From: Mnemiopsis leidyi
Lineage: Eukaryota; Ctenophora; Tentaculata; Lobata; Bolinopsidae
Assembly (NCBI GenBank): GCA_000226015.1
Contig: JH152816.1
Coordinates: 7,098-28,442 of the forward strand
Direction of reading: 5' to 3'
Length of the DNA: 21,345 nt
The notes beneath the pieces were generated by a model. It ran no database searches. It was not told the origin of the DNA and was given only the letters and a program-made list of their open reading frames with translations. This document shows, one piece after another, positions 10,034-19,518 of the stretch. The translations under genes were made by a program, and so were the position numbers. Every line of letters begins with the position of its first letter. The first letter of the stretch is position 1.

Positions 10034-10860
10034 TCAGAACGGGGAAAAGATTTATTCGATGCACATTTTCTAGGATTCAAATACCTTTCAATATCTAGTC
10101 TTCAATTTAATTTACCCTATTTTTGTGGTTCTTTGGATGGTGAACCCCAGTACAAGCCAGTTAGAAAAGGTTTTGAATCTAGTGAACTCCATTGTCCATA
10201 ATCCAATTCATGCTGATTCTAATGTTTCCAATGATACTTAGTAAACCACTCAATACATACTAAGTAAGCCACTCGATACTTAGAAAGCCACTAAATAGTC
10301 TATGTTATTGCATAATTTATATTTTGAATGTAATTACGTGCAAAAATTTCAATATCGATATACGTTACACGCCATGCTTCATGGTACGTAAATTATTATC
10401 CAACAAAATCCAAATAAAGGACTGTTATCTTGAATTAATTTTCGTTTTTCTTGGGTTATAGAATATAATAATTCTATCAAACTTTAAAACTTGCTGCAAT
10501 TAGATTAACGAATTTTAATCACAAAACATTTAACAAATTCCCATATTAGCTGAATAGAAGTTGCAGTGCAACTATTACGCATTATTTGTTATTGATCTTT
10601 AAATGCCATCGTAAAAGTTTTCCGACTCTAAAGCTTATGAGGCTATCTCCAATTATCTCTTTTAGGTATTTGCCTTTCTATTTGAATATTGAATAATACA
10701 TGTTTTTATTCACATTGACGTGTTTTACGACTCGAATAACTGCAGGTCTGGCAACTGTTTTTAAATTTCAGTCTTTCACAAATTTACAAAAAAATCAAAA
10801 CATTTAACTGCTCATGTTATACGATTTCATCAACACAAATCATAATTAACACTTCTTTTT
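10034..10860. other. Intergenic: CNOT7/8 3'UTR and TANGO6 upstream region
   Basis: The first part is the likely 3'UTR of the deadenylase, ending after the poly(A) signal at 10413. It includes a short degenerate tandem of a GATACTTAGTAAACCACT-like unit at about 10237-10295. The rest, 10440-10860, is AT-rich with no visible gene. Confidence 0.5.
10413..10418 (+). terminator. Poly(A) signal, CNOT7/8
   Basis: AATAAA, 380 nt after the stop codon, is followed within 30 nt by T-rich sequence (ATTTTCGTTTTTCTTGGG) as a downstream element. Confidence 0.6.
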
Positions 10861-10862
10861 AG
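10861..10862 (+). promoter_or_regulatory. Acceptor-like AG upstream of TANGO6
   Basis: CACTTCTTTTTAG ends 7 nt before the start ATG, a strong pyrimidine tract and AG. It fits a 5'UTR intron or trans-splice acceptor. Confidence 0.5.
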
Positions 10863-10869
10863 TTCTAGA

Positions 10870-13651
10870 ATGAATTCTGTAGAAATATTTAACCTGGCAA
10901 AGCAACTTTGTGAAACTGGAGAAGAGGAGATCAACTCTCGTATGTCGCTAAACATTGAGGAATACCTCTCTGCACGCTCTGACCTCCTCACTTATCCCAC
11001 TTCTTCCACCAACTTCTCCACGACGGGCGATACGCGCGGTTTTGTTTCCTGCTGTCTAGACTCTCTGAAGTTACTGTCTGCCACCCTGCCCACCTCCCCC
11101 GATTATATCTTATCTGTATCGCACCAAAACACGTTTACTCAGGTTCTGCAGATGCTGTTTGGGTTTGGTGTGACAGCCCTGTGTGATATAGGTGTTTGCC
11201 CTGTGTCGATAAAAAGTGAGGTAGTCAGGTTTGAGGAGTGTCCTGTGCAGAGGAATGTCGAATTACAGGAGATTTTACTAGTTATGAGAAGTTTTGTTCA
11301 GGATAATTTCTACGGTTCTCTGGTTTTGTCTAAATATCTCGGAATTCTCATTGCAGCTTGTGTTCAGATATTGTATGGTCCTAACAATCCAGGAAGAGTC
11401 ATTAAGCAAAATAAAGTCTCGTCGCTAGTTCAAAAAAGCAGGATTTTAGACATTGGAATCATAAAATCTTTTTTGGACGAACTCCTCTACAAATCACCGA
11501 AAGTAGCCTCAGAGATTATAAGTCTTCAGTTACCGAAAGGAACTTCCAAACCTCCCCTCTGGTTATTAGCGGTTACAAACGATCTCATGAGATTGCAGGT
11601 GTTGCGACCTAACGGTGTGCTGAGTGTTGCTAGACAACTATTCGAGCACTATGGCAACATCCTACCATACGAGGACCAGGAGTTTTGCGATAAAGTATCC
11701 ACTGTGATACTTGCTCCTCCAAGGACAAAACCCGAGGAATACATTACGAATATCATTGAGCAAGTTTCTGTTATGTTACAAGAGCTGTCTGACCTGAAGT
11801 TAAGGCAACAGTTCCTCCGGCTGTACAAAAATCTAGTTCACAAATTCACAGCAGATTATGCAGATTTAGCTTTTGATATCTATTGGACTAAAATTTTTGA
11901 GCCCTGTGTTATTTGGACTGCAGATTTAGAACATGTTTTACCTCCGAGTCAAACTTTGTTGAGCGAAAGGGAAGCTTATTTGTGGCTCACTCGACTAGAA
12001 ACTATCGCAAATTTGGGTCTACTTCAAAATAACCTATCTGAAAAACTTAATACAGAATTTCTTCTTCCCCTTTTGTTTCTTCATCACCATGTCTACCAAG
12101 GAATCTCACCCCAGAAGTCCACATTGCTCGTCGTGATTACGGAGCTTGTTGGTTCGTCAGCATCATTGTCTAACCAACTTTTTGAGTTCTTATCAGCGGA
12201 TCTGTCTGGAAAACGGAAAGTTATTTGGGGAAACGGAGAATCTGGTGGATTTTTGTTGAAGATTCAATCTTCAGGTTCCTCCCAACGAGCCATCTCATTG
12301 GATCCTAACGACATTCTAGGAAGTGGCGATAAGATTGTCGAGGTAACAATCAAGATTTTAAAATCTCTTCCACCTGGACGTGATGACCAATTATCAGACT
12401 TTTTTCTGTTCCTCTTCCGTGACGTCATATCTAATGTGTCTGAGCCCGAGCAAGCCGACAATTTTCTTGACGGTCCTGCCGACTTGCTTCAGTTTCAGGT
12501 CTCTTTGAGAAAAGGTCTGCTTTTAGAACTTTTGTGTCAAACATTTGGTCAAAAACTCCTAAAAAATACAACACAGACAATAGCTCTTTTAAAACTTATC
12601 ATCATTCAAAAATCAGAAAATCCTTCTATGGAAAAAGACGAACTTTTAACCATTAGTTTTGGAATTTTGAGCACTTACATGCGAGATGAAATAAAACTAA
12701 CAGAGTCCGATAATACTGAGATCAAATCCCTCCTTGAACCCTTAAAACTAATAAATGAAACTTCGGGAAATGACGAAATTGCAAATTTAGCTAACGATCT
12801 GAGAATCTGTATCGCGACCAAAGTTAACGTGGAGTCCTTACCCACACTCCTCAAACAACAAGCCTCCGCCTCTGAATCTGTGTGCCCTTGCTGACATAAT
12901 CAAGGATTTAGGAGATCCTCTCATACCCTCCCGAGCACATGCAATCATACAGTTGGGCAAACAGTTTGCTGCCAAAAACCCAGTAGTCATGCAGAACGTC
13001 GAGCTTCTACAGAAAATTCTGTTCGAAAACTTGACTCACAACGACAGCTATGTATTCCTGGCAGCTGTAAAGTGTTTGGGTCAGATAAGCTGGTGTAACA
13101 CTCAAACTATTCTTGATCGGATAACTTTTGAAATTCTTAACACTTCCCGAAAAGAAGATGACCGAGCCAAGTGTATGGAGGTCCTGGTAAACATCGTGAA
13201 GATAACGAACGAAATGCTGCCGCGGTACGAGTCCCAAATTTTCAACTGTTTGTTGAAATGTGTTAATCACCAGGAGAGCGAAATAATGAGAGTCTCGAGT
13301 TTGGGTTGTTTGGGAGACCTCTGTAAAGCTTGTAGATACGGAATTATTTGTCATATCCAGGATATCATTGATGTTTGTGACAAAACTTTGATGGAAGATC
13401 AGAGTCGGTTGGCGAAGAAAGGAGCGGTTGTTGTTCTCGCTAACTTTATCGAATCTCAGGATAAGACCTTGTTTCACGAGTTAGAAAGAGAAACTCTCAG
13501 AATATACAGAATATTAAAGAAAGTGTCGGTGTTGCATTGTGATGAAGAGGTTCAACATCGCGCTCTGCAAGCGCTTGGCGTGTTATCTGGCGTCGTTAGA
13601 GAGTTCATGTTCCCTAAAACTAGGATTCAACATGACATTAAGATTTTGTAA
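10870..13651 (+). CDS. TANGO6: TANGO6/Rtp1 HEAT-repeat protein, with one frame change
   Basis: The first frame (10870-12894) and a +1 frame (from about 12803 to the stop at 13651) together encode about 926 residues; human TANGO6 has about 1,094. The protein is all-helical with HEAT/ARM-like repeats. In the second part, ALADIIKDLGDPLIPSRAHA, then SYVFLAAVKCLGQISW, and a C-terminus with EEVQHRALQALGVLSGVVRE and FMFP are typical of the RTP1_C1/C2 domains at the TANGO6 C-terminus. In yeast the relative Rtp1 helps RNA polymerase II enter the nucleus; in Drosophila, Tango6 was found in a secretion screen. The coding region is uninterrupted by obvious introns, unlike its neighbours. The first frame ends in SASESVCPC and a stop, while conserved sequence continues one base over. 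Causes could be an assembly error, a real frameshift or a tiny intron: a 40-nt GT-AG segment at 12823-12862 would restore the frame but is very short. The family call is firm. Confidence 0.9.
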
Positions 13652-14012
13652 AATTCAGCGAAATTTAAGTTCAAAGCAGTACGAAAATCATTTCCTTGAA
13701 TTCAGACACGACTTAAATATTATGTTGATGCATAATATAAATATGTCTCGACTGTGTTTTAGCAGTTTACTTGTTACTTTTATTCCATTTTATCAACCTT
13801 AGATCTTCCAATCATCTTCAAGTTTATGATGGAAATATTCCAAATAAATCTATGAATTTAGGTTTTAAATATAGCACATCTTACCAGTTTGCATTCCATT
13901 ATACACGTGTGTGCAAAACTGCTCTTGCTGGGAATTACTTTTCTATACATTCAATAAGTCTACTTCAGCTCTTAGAAATTATTAGCCTCAAACTATTCAG
14001 CAAATCAATTTC
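13652..14012. other. Intergenic: TANGO6 3'UTR and MRPS2 upstream region
   Basis: An open frame (13771 onwards) runs across this stretch into the MRPS2 start, but its upstream part has no conserved features and the MRPS2 Met at 14023 starts a good targeting peptide. I read it as 3'UTR plus a short spacer. Confidence 0.5.
13843..13848 (+). terminator. Poly(A) signal, TANGO6
   Basis: AATAAA, 191 nt after the TANGO6 stop and about 165 nt before the acceptor-like site of the next gene. Confidence 0.5.
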
Positions 14013-14014
14013 AG
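14013..14014 (+). promoter_or_regulatory. Acceptor-like AG upstream of MRPS2
   Basis: AATCAATTTCAG ends 8 nt before the start ATG at 14023, a near-consensus 3' splice site placed as in the neighbouring genes. Confidence 0.5.
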
Positions 14015-14022
14015 CACTTAGG

Positions 14023-17000
14023 ATGCTCTTACGAAAATGTATCAGATCAGTAAACAACAGATCATGTCTGTTTAATAGACTTCTCTCGACCGACAAAACT
14101 ACTGACGGCACGCCCAGCACCCAAGCTGAGGCGCCCATCGCACCACTCGGTGCTCCTGGACAACCAATAGCTACAGCTCTAAGTGACCAGCGCAAAGAGG
14201 GGAAATTTGTGAAATCTTCTAAAAGCTTGGAATCTGTGTACCGATGTGATGACGTCATAAAAAATCAGGTTTGGGTTGCAGAAAATCAAATTTTATATAG
14301 TGTAGTAGCTTTTATTCTCAATCCGTAATACGATTTCAATCTTGCTGACGATGTTTCTACATGTCTTCAATATTTCCTGAATCTTATTCTCTTATTATAA
14401 AGGAAAAACACCTCCAAAATATTTCCCGAATCTTATTCTCTTATTATAAAGGAAAAACGCCTCCAAAAACGTTAGGCTGAGAAATGAACGGGCTGACGTT
14501 TGTCTTCTTGCACAACAATTCTTCAGAATTTCAATCCATTCTTTAACCAAAGCTGTGCAACAAAGCTCCAATTTACCTCCGCAATATTAAAATCGGGCTA
14601 GATGTGACCAGCAAGTAAACTTCAGGGCACACCCGGCCCAGCTAATGACACACTCCATCAGGAGATGTTATCAAATCTGAGCTCTCTACACTCCCTTGTA
14701 CTGAGTCATCACAAAGCTCTCAGTAAACAGACTCACAGAGATCGGCCCATCACCAGAAATGACTTCTTCAATGTAAAGTCTTTGTTTACATTGCGGGATT
14801 TGTTTGAGAGCAGAGTTCATTTGGGACATCACATTGGTAAGTGGTGCGGTGAACACAGGTCACTGATCTAATGGTGAAATAAGCTTGTTTTTATTAATTG
14901 TGTCTGATTAGGATGTACGTTCGAAAATAAATTTTCCCTGCAGGGTTAAAAAGCCGCTTTCCTTAATAAGCAGATCTGCCGATATCAACCCTCACTGATT
15001 TGCCGATTTCCACTAGGTTGCTGGAACTCCGCCAACAGCAAATACTTATACGGTATACGGAACAACATGCACGTCATTGACATTGCGAGTACTGAACAGC
15101 ACTTGTGGCGCGCGCTGGACGTCCTGTCCCACGTCGCGTACAGCGGAGGTTCTGTCTTGTTCGTCAACAACAGAGCGGGGTATGGTCACATTGTTCAGGT
15201 ACGGGGAATTCAAATTATTGTACACTTTGTATTGTATAGCGTATAGAATGTATTGTATACTTTGTATTGTATAGCGTATAGAATGTATTGTATACTTTGT
15301 ATTGTGTAGCGTATAGAATGTATTGTATACTTTGTATTGTATAGCGTATAGAATGTATTGTATTCTTTTTATTGTATAGCGTATAGAATGTATTGTATAC
15401 TTTGTATTGTATAGCGTATAGAATGTATTGTATACTTTGTATTGTATAGCGTATAGAATGTATTGTATACTTTGTATTGTATAGCGTATAGAATGTATTG
15501 TATACTTTGTATTGTATAGCGTATAGAATGTATTGTATACTTTGTATTGTATAGTGTATAGAATGTATTGTATACTTTGTATTGTATAGCGTATAGAATG
15601 TATTGTATACTTTGTATTGTATAACAGCGTATAGAATGTACCGTATTCTTTGTATTGTGTAGCGAATAGAATGTACCGTATACTTTGTATTGTATAGCGT
15701 ATAGATTGTATTGTATTCTTTGCATTGTATAGTGTTTAGAATGTAATGCATACTTTGTATTGTATAGCGTATATAATGTATTGTATACTTTGTATTGTAT
15801 AGCGTATAGAATGTATTGTATTCTCTTTATTGTATAGCGTATAGAATGTATTGTATACTTTGTATTGTATAGCGTATAAAATGAAGTGTATTGTAATTTG
15901 TAATGATGTAAGGTGTATATAAAGTGTATAGTGTATACTGTGTTTCAACTGTATAGTCTCAGTTGTTGTATAAGTTCGAATCGAGAAACGGAAAGTTGTC
16001 TCTACTGATCAACGTCTGTGGTGAAAGATGCTTGTATGGTAATCAAGCTCACTGAGCATTACTTATTCTATAACCTCACAACATTCAATTCTTTCGCCAG
16101 CATATATATTCTGAAAGGCAATCTGAATGATTCAGTAGCCTTCGAAACCCTATGTATACTGTATAGCGTATTCTCAATTCTCCAATTTTATCTGAAGATA
16201 CCCTAGGAAGCTGCCGCTTCATGTACAGAAGGACAGTGGACTGACGCGGGAGAGTTAGGAACATTCGAACAACCCGACTTTTCCTGGTTCGACAAGAACA
16301 AACCTGACTTGGTGATTTGTTCGAGTGTGAACAATCCGCTATCGCAGAAACTCTTGCTCCACGCGAACAAGCATCTTGTTCCTTCAATCGGTTAGTGACA
16401 AGTGTGGTTTACTCATACTAATGCGTATTTATGTAGGTATGTGTAACAGATAAACTGGGATAAAATGATTTTAAGTAACATTGTACTTGAACTATCTGTT
16501 ACTATGTACCATGTAAGAACTAAGTAGTCCCCACGTGAACTGCTTATGTTAAATTCCCAAGTAAGATATGGTACACCGTCACGATAGCACAAGCTTGTAA
16601 AATGGAGGTGGAGCCCCTTCAGTATAACTGTAAAAGCCTGGGTATAAGTGTAACAAATACAAATACAAATATACAGTATTACCTTGTATCACATGTATAC
16701 AAACATTGTACAAAACTCCGTAGTCAGTACCACACCAGCAGATAGTTCGCAGTTCGCAATAACTACTCTCTTATTGTGTATTAACAAATCCTCCCCTCCC
16801 ATGAGGTAGCGCTACATTCTCTTTTTCTATTTGTCTGATATGTTGAGCAGTACAGCCAGCTCCACTATCTACTAATCTATATTACTTCTATTTGTCTGAT
16901 ATGTTGAACAGTACAGCCAGCTCCACTATCTACTAATCTATATTACTTCTATTTGTCTGATATGTTGAGCAGTACAGCCAGCTCCACTATAAGTTTAGTT

Positions 17001-18941
17001 CAAGTTTGTCTGATATGTTGAACAGTACAGCCACGCTTCACTATCTACTTATCTAGATTATTTCTATTGTGTGATATGTTGAGCAGTACAGTCAGCTCCA
17101 CTATCCACTAATTTAGATTATTTCTATTTGTCTGATATGTTAAGTACAGCCAGCTCCACTATAAGTTTAGTTCAAGTTTGCGATTGTGAGAGTTGTCCTG
17201 AGTCCTGATCCACATCCCATCCCAAAATTTCGTACATTACATTGATGTTTTAACGGGTTATTTTGTTGGTCTTCTAAAATGCACCTGGGCATCCAATCCG
17301 CATTTAAATCAATGTTACACTGCGATTTGAGCGTTCTTGAAGATGCTATGTCAGGAATACATATATAAAATATTGGTAATGTCATGCCATGTCTATGTTC
17401 TAGTATAGACTATAACTAAGGGCGCTGTAGTATTGCTAATAGGGTCTAGCTAGTAGGGTCTAGCGTAAACGACTAAACCAACAGATCCTAAAGTTCAGAA
17501 TACAATCTTCATATTGAATGCAGTGGTTTCATTGAATATGTACCACAATTTCCAGGATTAGGTTCATTTTTATTGACCTACCATTGCACAGAAGCTCGCC
17601 TTTGTGATGTTCGGGACACAGATTGTTACCAAGATGTTCGTGACCATGAATATTCCTGTGCTGACCAATCAAATTAGAGGGAATATTTTGGCACTGTTTG
17701 CCTCAAATTAATTTCAAAATTTTGTTAAACATAAAGAATTTTGAACCTTCATCTAAAACCCACTTTACATCAAAACTTGTGGTGCGTTAGTACTAGGTCC
17801 TTAAGTATTACCTGATGAGCAGAATACTATCATAGTAAGTATCCAATCTCTCGGTCTTTGAGGCCCACTTTTGTTTCCGATAAGATTTTATCAAAAAATC
17901 ATCTTTATCCGTATGCCGTTGTCCAGCTTGTCCTGTATTATCATAAAACTGAAACTCTCATCTGTATCGTAATACACATTCAAATGATACATTCAAATTA
18001 GAAACTGTTTTAGTCGAAATAATGTTCATTTGTCCGATTAATCTGTGTTCCTACTACAAGTCCCTGATTAAACAAGATACCAGGATGCAGCTTCCCCGTT
18101 ATCTCTTTAAAGTCATTGCCCGTAGTGCTCACTTGTTGATGATGCATGCGGTTTTATGTTTAAATCAAACATCTGTACGCAGGTAAACAATCGACCTACT
18201 TTGATAACTAAGGGTAAACATCATAACTATAGTTCTATCTATCTTCAACTACTTTAATTAACTATACTACTAGGATTTACATTTGTGAACCAGCTCTGAG
18301 TTTTGGGTCTATCATTTATTTACACAGGTATATTAGATAGCGACGTAGACCCGACTAACCTTACCTACGTTATTCCCGGAAATGACGATTCCTCCCAAAG
18401 TATCCTTCTCTATCACCGACTTTTCGCTAAAGCAGTGCAACGTGCCAAGCTTGTCAAGGACACTTTACAGAATTTGGTATGTGCTTTACTGGTTGTTTTC
18501 CACGTTCCATATTTTGTTTAAAGCTAATCTAGCTATATAGCGGTCCCTGCTGACGCAGAAATTAATATACATTTTTCTTATTCAATTATATCGTCTGAGT
18601 CTCTATTTACTACTTAAATTAACGGGCCCTGTCACTGGTCCATAGATAGTAAGATGCTATTATCAATCGGTTTTTTAAGAATCCCCAATTGTAATAACTA
18701 TCCACAAAATAATATTCCAAAGTTTTAATACTTTCAACACCGATATTATACAAATAATTTGAGGCTCTAATGAATTAATGACGTAATTAAACGAAGATTT
18801 CCAGCCTTTATTATCTGTGTGTTTCTCTTCCGACCACCAACATCATTCCAAATCCATGATATATTTGACTATAGTAGTTAGTACAACATTTGAACTGACA
18901 TCTTTCAGGATTCAACCAGTAGAGTGAAGCAAGCAAGATAG
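14023..18941 (+). CDS. MRPS2: Mitochondrial small ribosomal subunit protein uS2m
   Basis: Six exons: 14023-14268, 14662-14836, 15017-15198, 16207-16390, 18328-18476 and 18909-18941. They join in frame to give 322 residues; human MRPS2 has 296. The protein belongs to the mitoribosomal small subunit in the matrix. The N-terminus, [20 protein letters not shown], is Arg-rich with no acidic residue, as in a mitochondrial presequence. The S2 core follows: [56 protein letters not shown], then [13 protein letters not shown] and the hallmark [11 protein letters not shown] near residues 276-286. The last exon adds only ten residues. The usual RWxxGxLTN-like motif after the Rossmann half is not recognisable; a [11 protein letters not shown] stretch takes its place. 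Introns 1, 3 and 4 hold minisatellites and a SINE remnant; intron 5 (18477-18908) shows nothing notable. The ortholog call is firm and every splice junction is GT-AG. Confidence 0.94.
14371..14467. repeat. 49-bp two-copy tandem repeat in MRPS2 intron 1
   Basis: TATTTCCTGAATCTTATTCT at 14371 recurs at 14420. Both copies end in AAAGGAAAAACRCCTCCAAAA and differ at only a few positions. Confidence 0.9.
15214..15895. repeat. 35-bp minisatellite in MRPS2 intron 3
   Basis: About 19 copies of a 35-bp unit contain TTGTATACTTTGTATTGTA and TAGCGTATAGAATG. The first eleven or so are nearly identical and copies diverge towards the right end. The unit is not a multiple of three and has no stop on the minus strand in at least three frames, so it throws up long minus-strand ORFs of Tyr/Thr/Ile-rich repeats. 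These are artefacts. The array lies wholly within the intron, starting about 15 bp after its 5' splice site. Confidence 0.95.
16598..16672 (+). mobile_element. Truncated SINE copy (3' end)
   Basis: CAGTATAACTGTAAAAGCC and then GGTATAAGTGTAACAAATAC match the 3' end of the SINE at 4965-5214 at roughly four of five bases over about 45 bp, including the tail type. No tRNA-like head is detectable, so the copy is 5'-truncated or strongly decayed. The left edge is uncertain. Confidence 0.5.
16825..17179. repeat. 61-bp minisatellite in MRPS2 intron 4
   Basis: About six copies of a unit with TTCTATTTGTCTGATATGTT and CAGTACAGCCAGCTCCACTA. The first three starts are at 16825, 16886 and 16947, an exact 61-bp period. 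Copies 3 and 6 share a different tail, ATAAGTTTAGTTCAAGTTTG, so a higher-order three-unit block appears to have been duplicated. Confidence 0.9.
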
Positions 18942-19014
18942 CGTTGGGTTTACTCTTAACGATTTAAGTTTAATATGAACGAAGCGACGTCTGATTTTAA
19001 ACGCCAGCTTTTAT

Positions 19015-19040
19015 CCCTCAATTGGTTGATAGATTGAGGG
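19015..19040 (+). other. Perfect 8-bp hairpin after MRPS2
   Basis: CCCTCAAT (19015-19022) pairs with ATTGAGGG (19033-19040) across a 10-nt loop. It starts 74 nt after the MRPS2 stop codon. It does not match the histone 3' stem-loop consensus. It may be a 3'UTR structure or chance. Confidence 0.3.
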
Positions 19041-19397
19041 GTCATCATAACGTTTTAATTTGTAAGGATGGTAAGCCAATATTAAATCATATAGTTTGTT
19101 ATAGTTCAAATTATTGACTATAGACAAACCACGAAAAAAAGAAGTGAAAGGTCCATTTGACGAGGCTTCAGACTTGCCATCAGTTTTCTTCTAGGTTTTT
19201 TGGTGATAGTCATCGGTTAACAATCGATAATTCATATTTTCGTTTGTTCTAATTTATTATTTCTGTAACATCGGTGTCATTCTTGGTGTTTGCTCGATTT
19301 ATAATTTGTTTAAGTCATCTTAAAACATATGGGCATATATTGTTAAGTATGGGCATATATTGTAAATAACTCTTATATTGTAAATACCTTAAATAAT

Positions 19398-19403
19398 AAT
19401 AAA
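19398..19403 (+). terminator. Poly(A) signal, MRPS2
   Basis: AATAAA in an ATAATAATAAATAA run, about 107 nt before the acceptor-like site of the next gene, a spacing like that between genes in nematode operons. Confidence 0.5.
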
Positions 19404-19508
19404 TAACTATATACCGCTGAGACTCTGATCAGTGATCATGTACCAGGAATTATTTAAGTTTTAACAATCAAGTCAAAAAGTGTCAGTTTAACAAGGTGTT
19501 ACATACGC

Positions 19509-19510
19509 AG
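19509..19510 (+). promoter_or_regulatory. Acceptor-like AG upstream of ZIP9
   Basis: TTACATACGCAG ends 8 nt before the start ATG. The pyrimidine tract is weaker than in the other genes but the position is the same. Confidence 0.4.
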
Positions 19511-19518
19511 GGTAGGAA

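Larger units (their letters stand above)
16391..18327 (+). other. MRPS2 intron 4
   Basis: This intron of about 1.9 kb holds the SINE fragment and the 61-bp minisatellite listed separately, and a TAGGGTCTAGC duplication near 17440-17464. The remainder, 17180-18327, shows no recognisable gene on either strand; the minus-strand ORF at 17167-17385 matches no family I know. Confidence 0.6.
18942..19508. other. Intergenic: MRPS2 3'UTR and ZIP9 upstream region
   Basis: It contains a hairpin at 19015-19040, a 16-bp direct repeat (TATGGGCATATATTGT-like) around 19328-19363, and a poly(A) signal at 19398. No gene is visible. Confidence 0.5.

Noticed and set aside
13007-13477. 156-residue minus-strand ORF
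   Set aside because: It is the antisense shadow of the conserved TANGO6 C-terminal domain.
13965-14258. 97-residue minus-strand ORF
   Set aside because: Antisense of MRPS2 exon 1, which is supported by a presequence and correct splicing on the + strand.
15215-15948. Long minus-strand ORFs encoding Tyr/Thr/Ile-rich repeat proteins
   Set aside because: They are produced entirely by the 35-bp minisatellite, which lacks minus-strand stops, and lie inside an MRPS2 intron.
16085-16387. 100-residue minus-strand ORF
   Set aside because: Antisense of MRPS2 exon 4.
17167-17385. 72-residue minus-strand ORF, considered as a retroelement remnant
   Set aside because: No reverse transcriptase, endonuclease or transposase motif can be seen and there is no flanking repeat structure.
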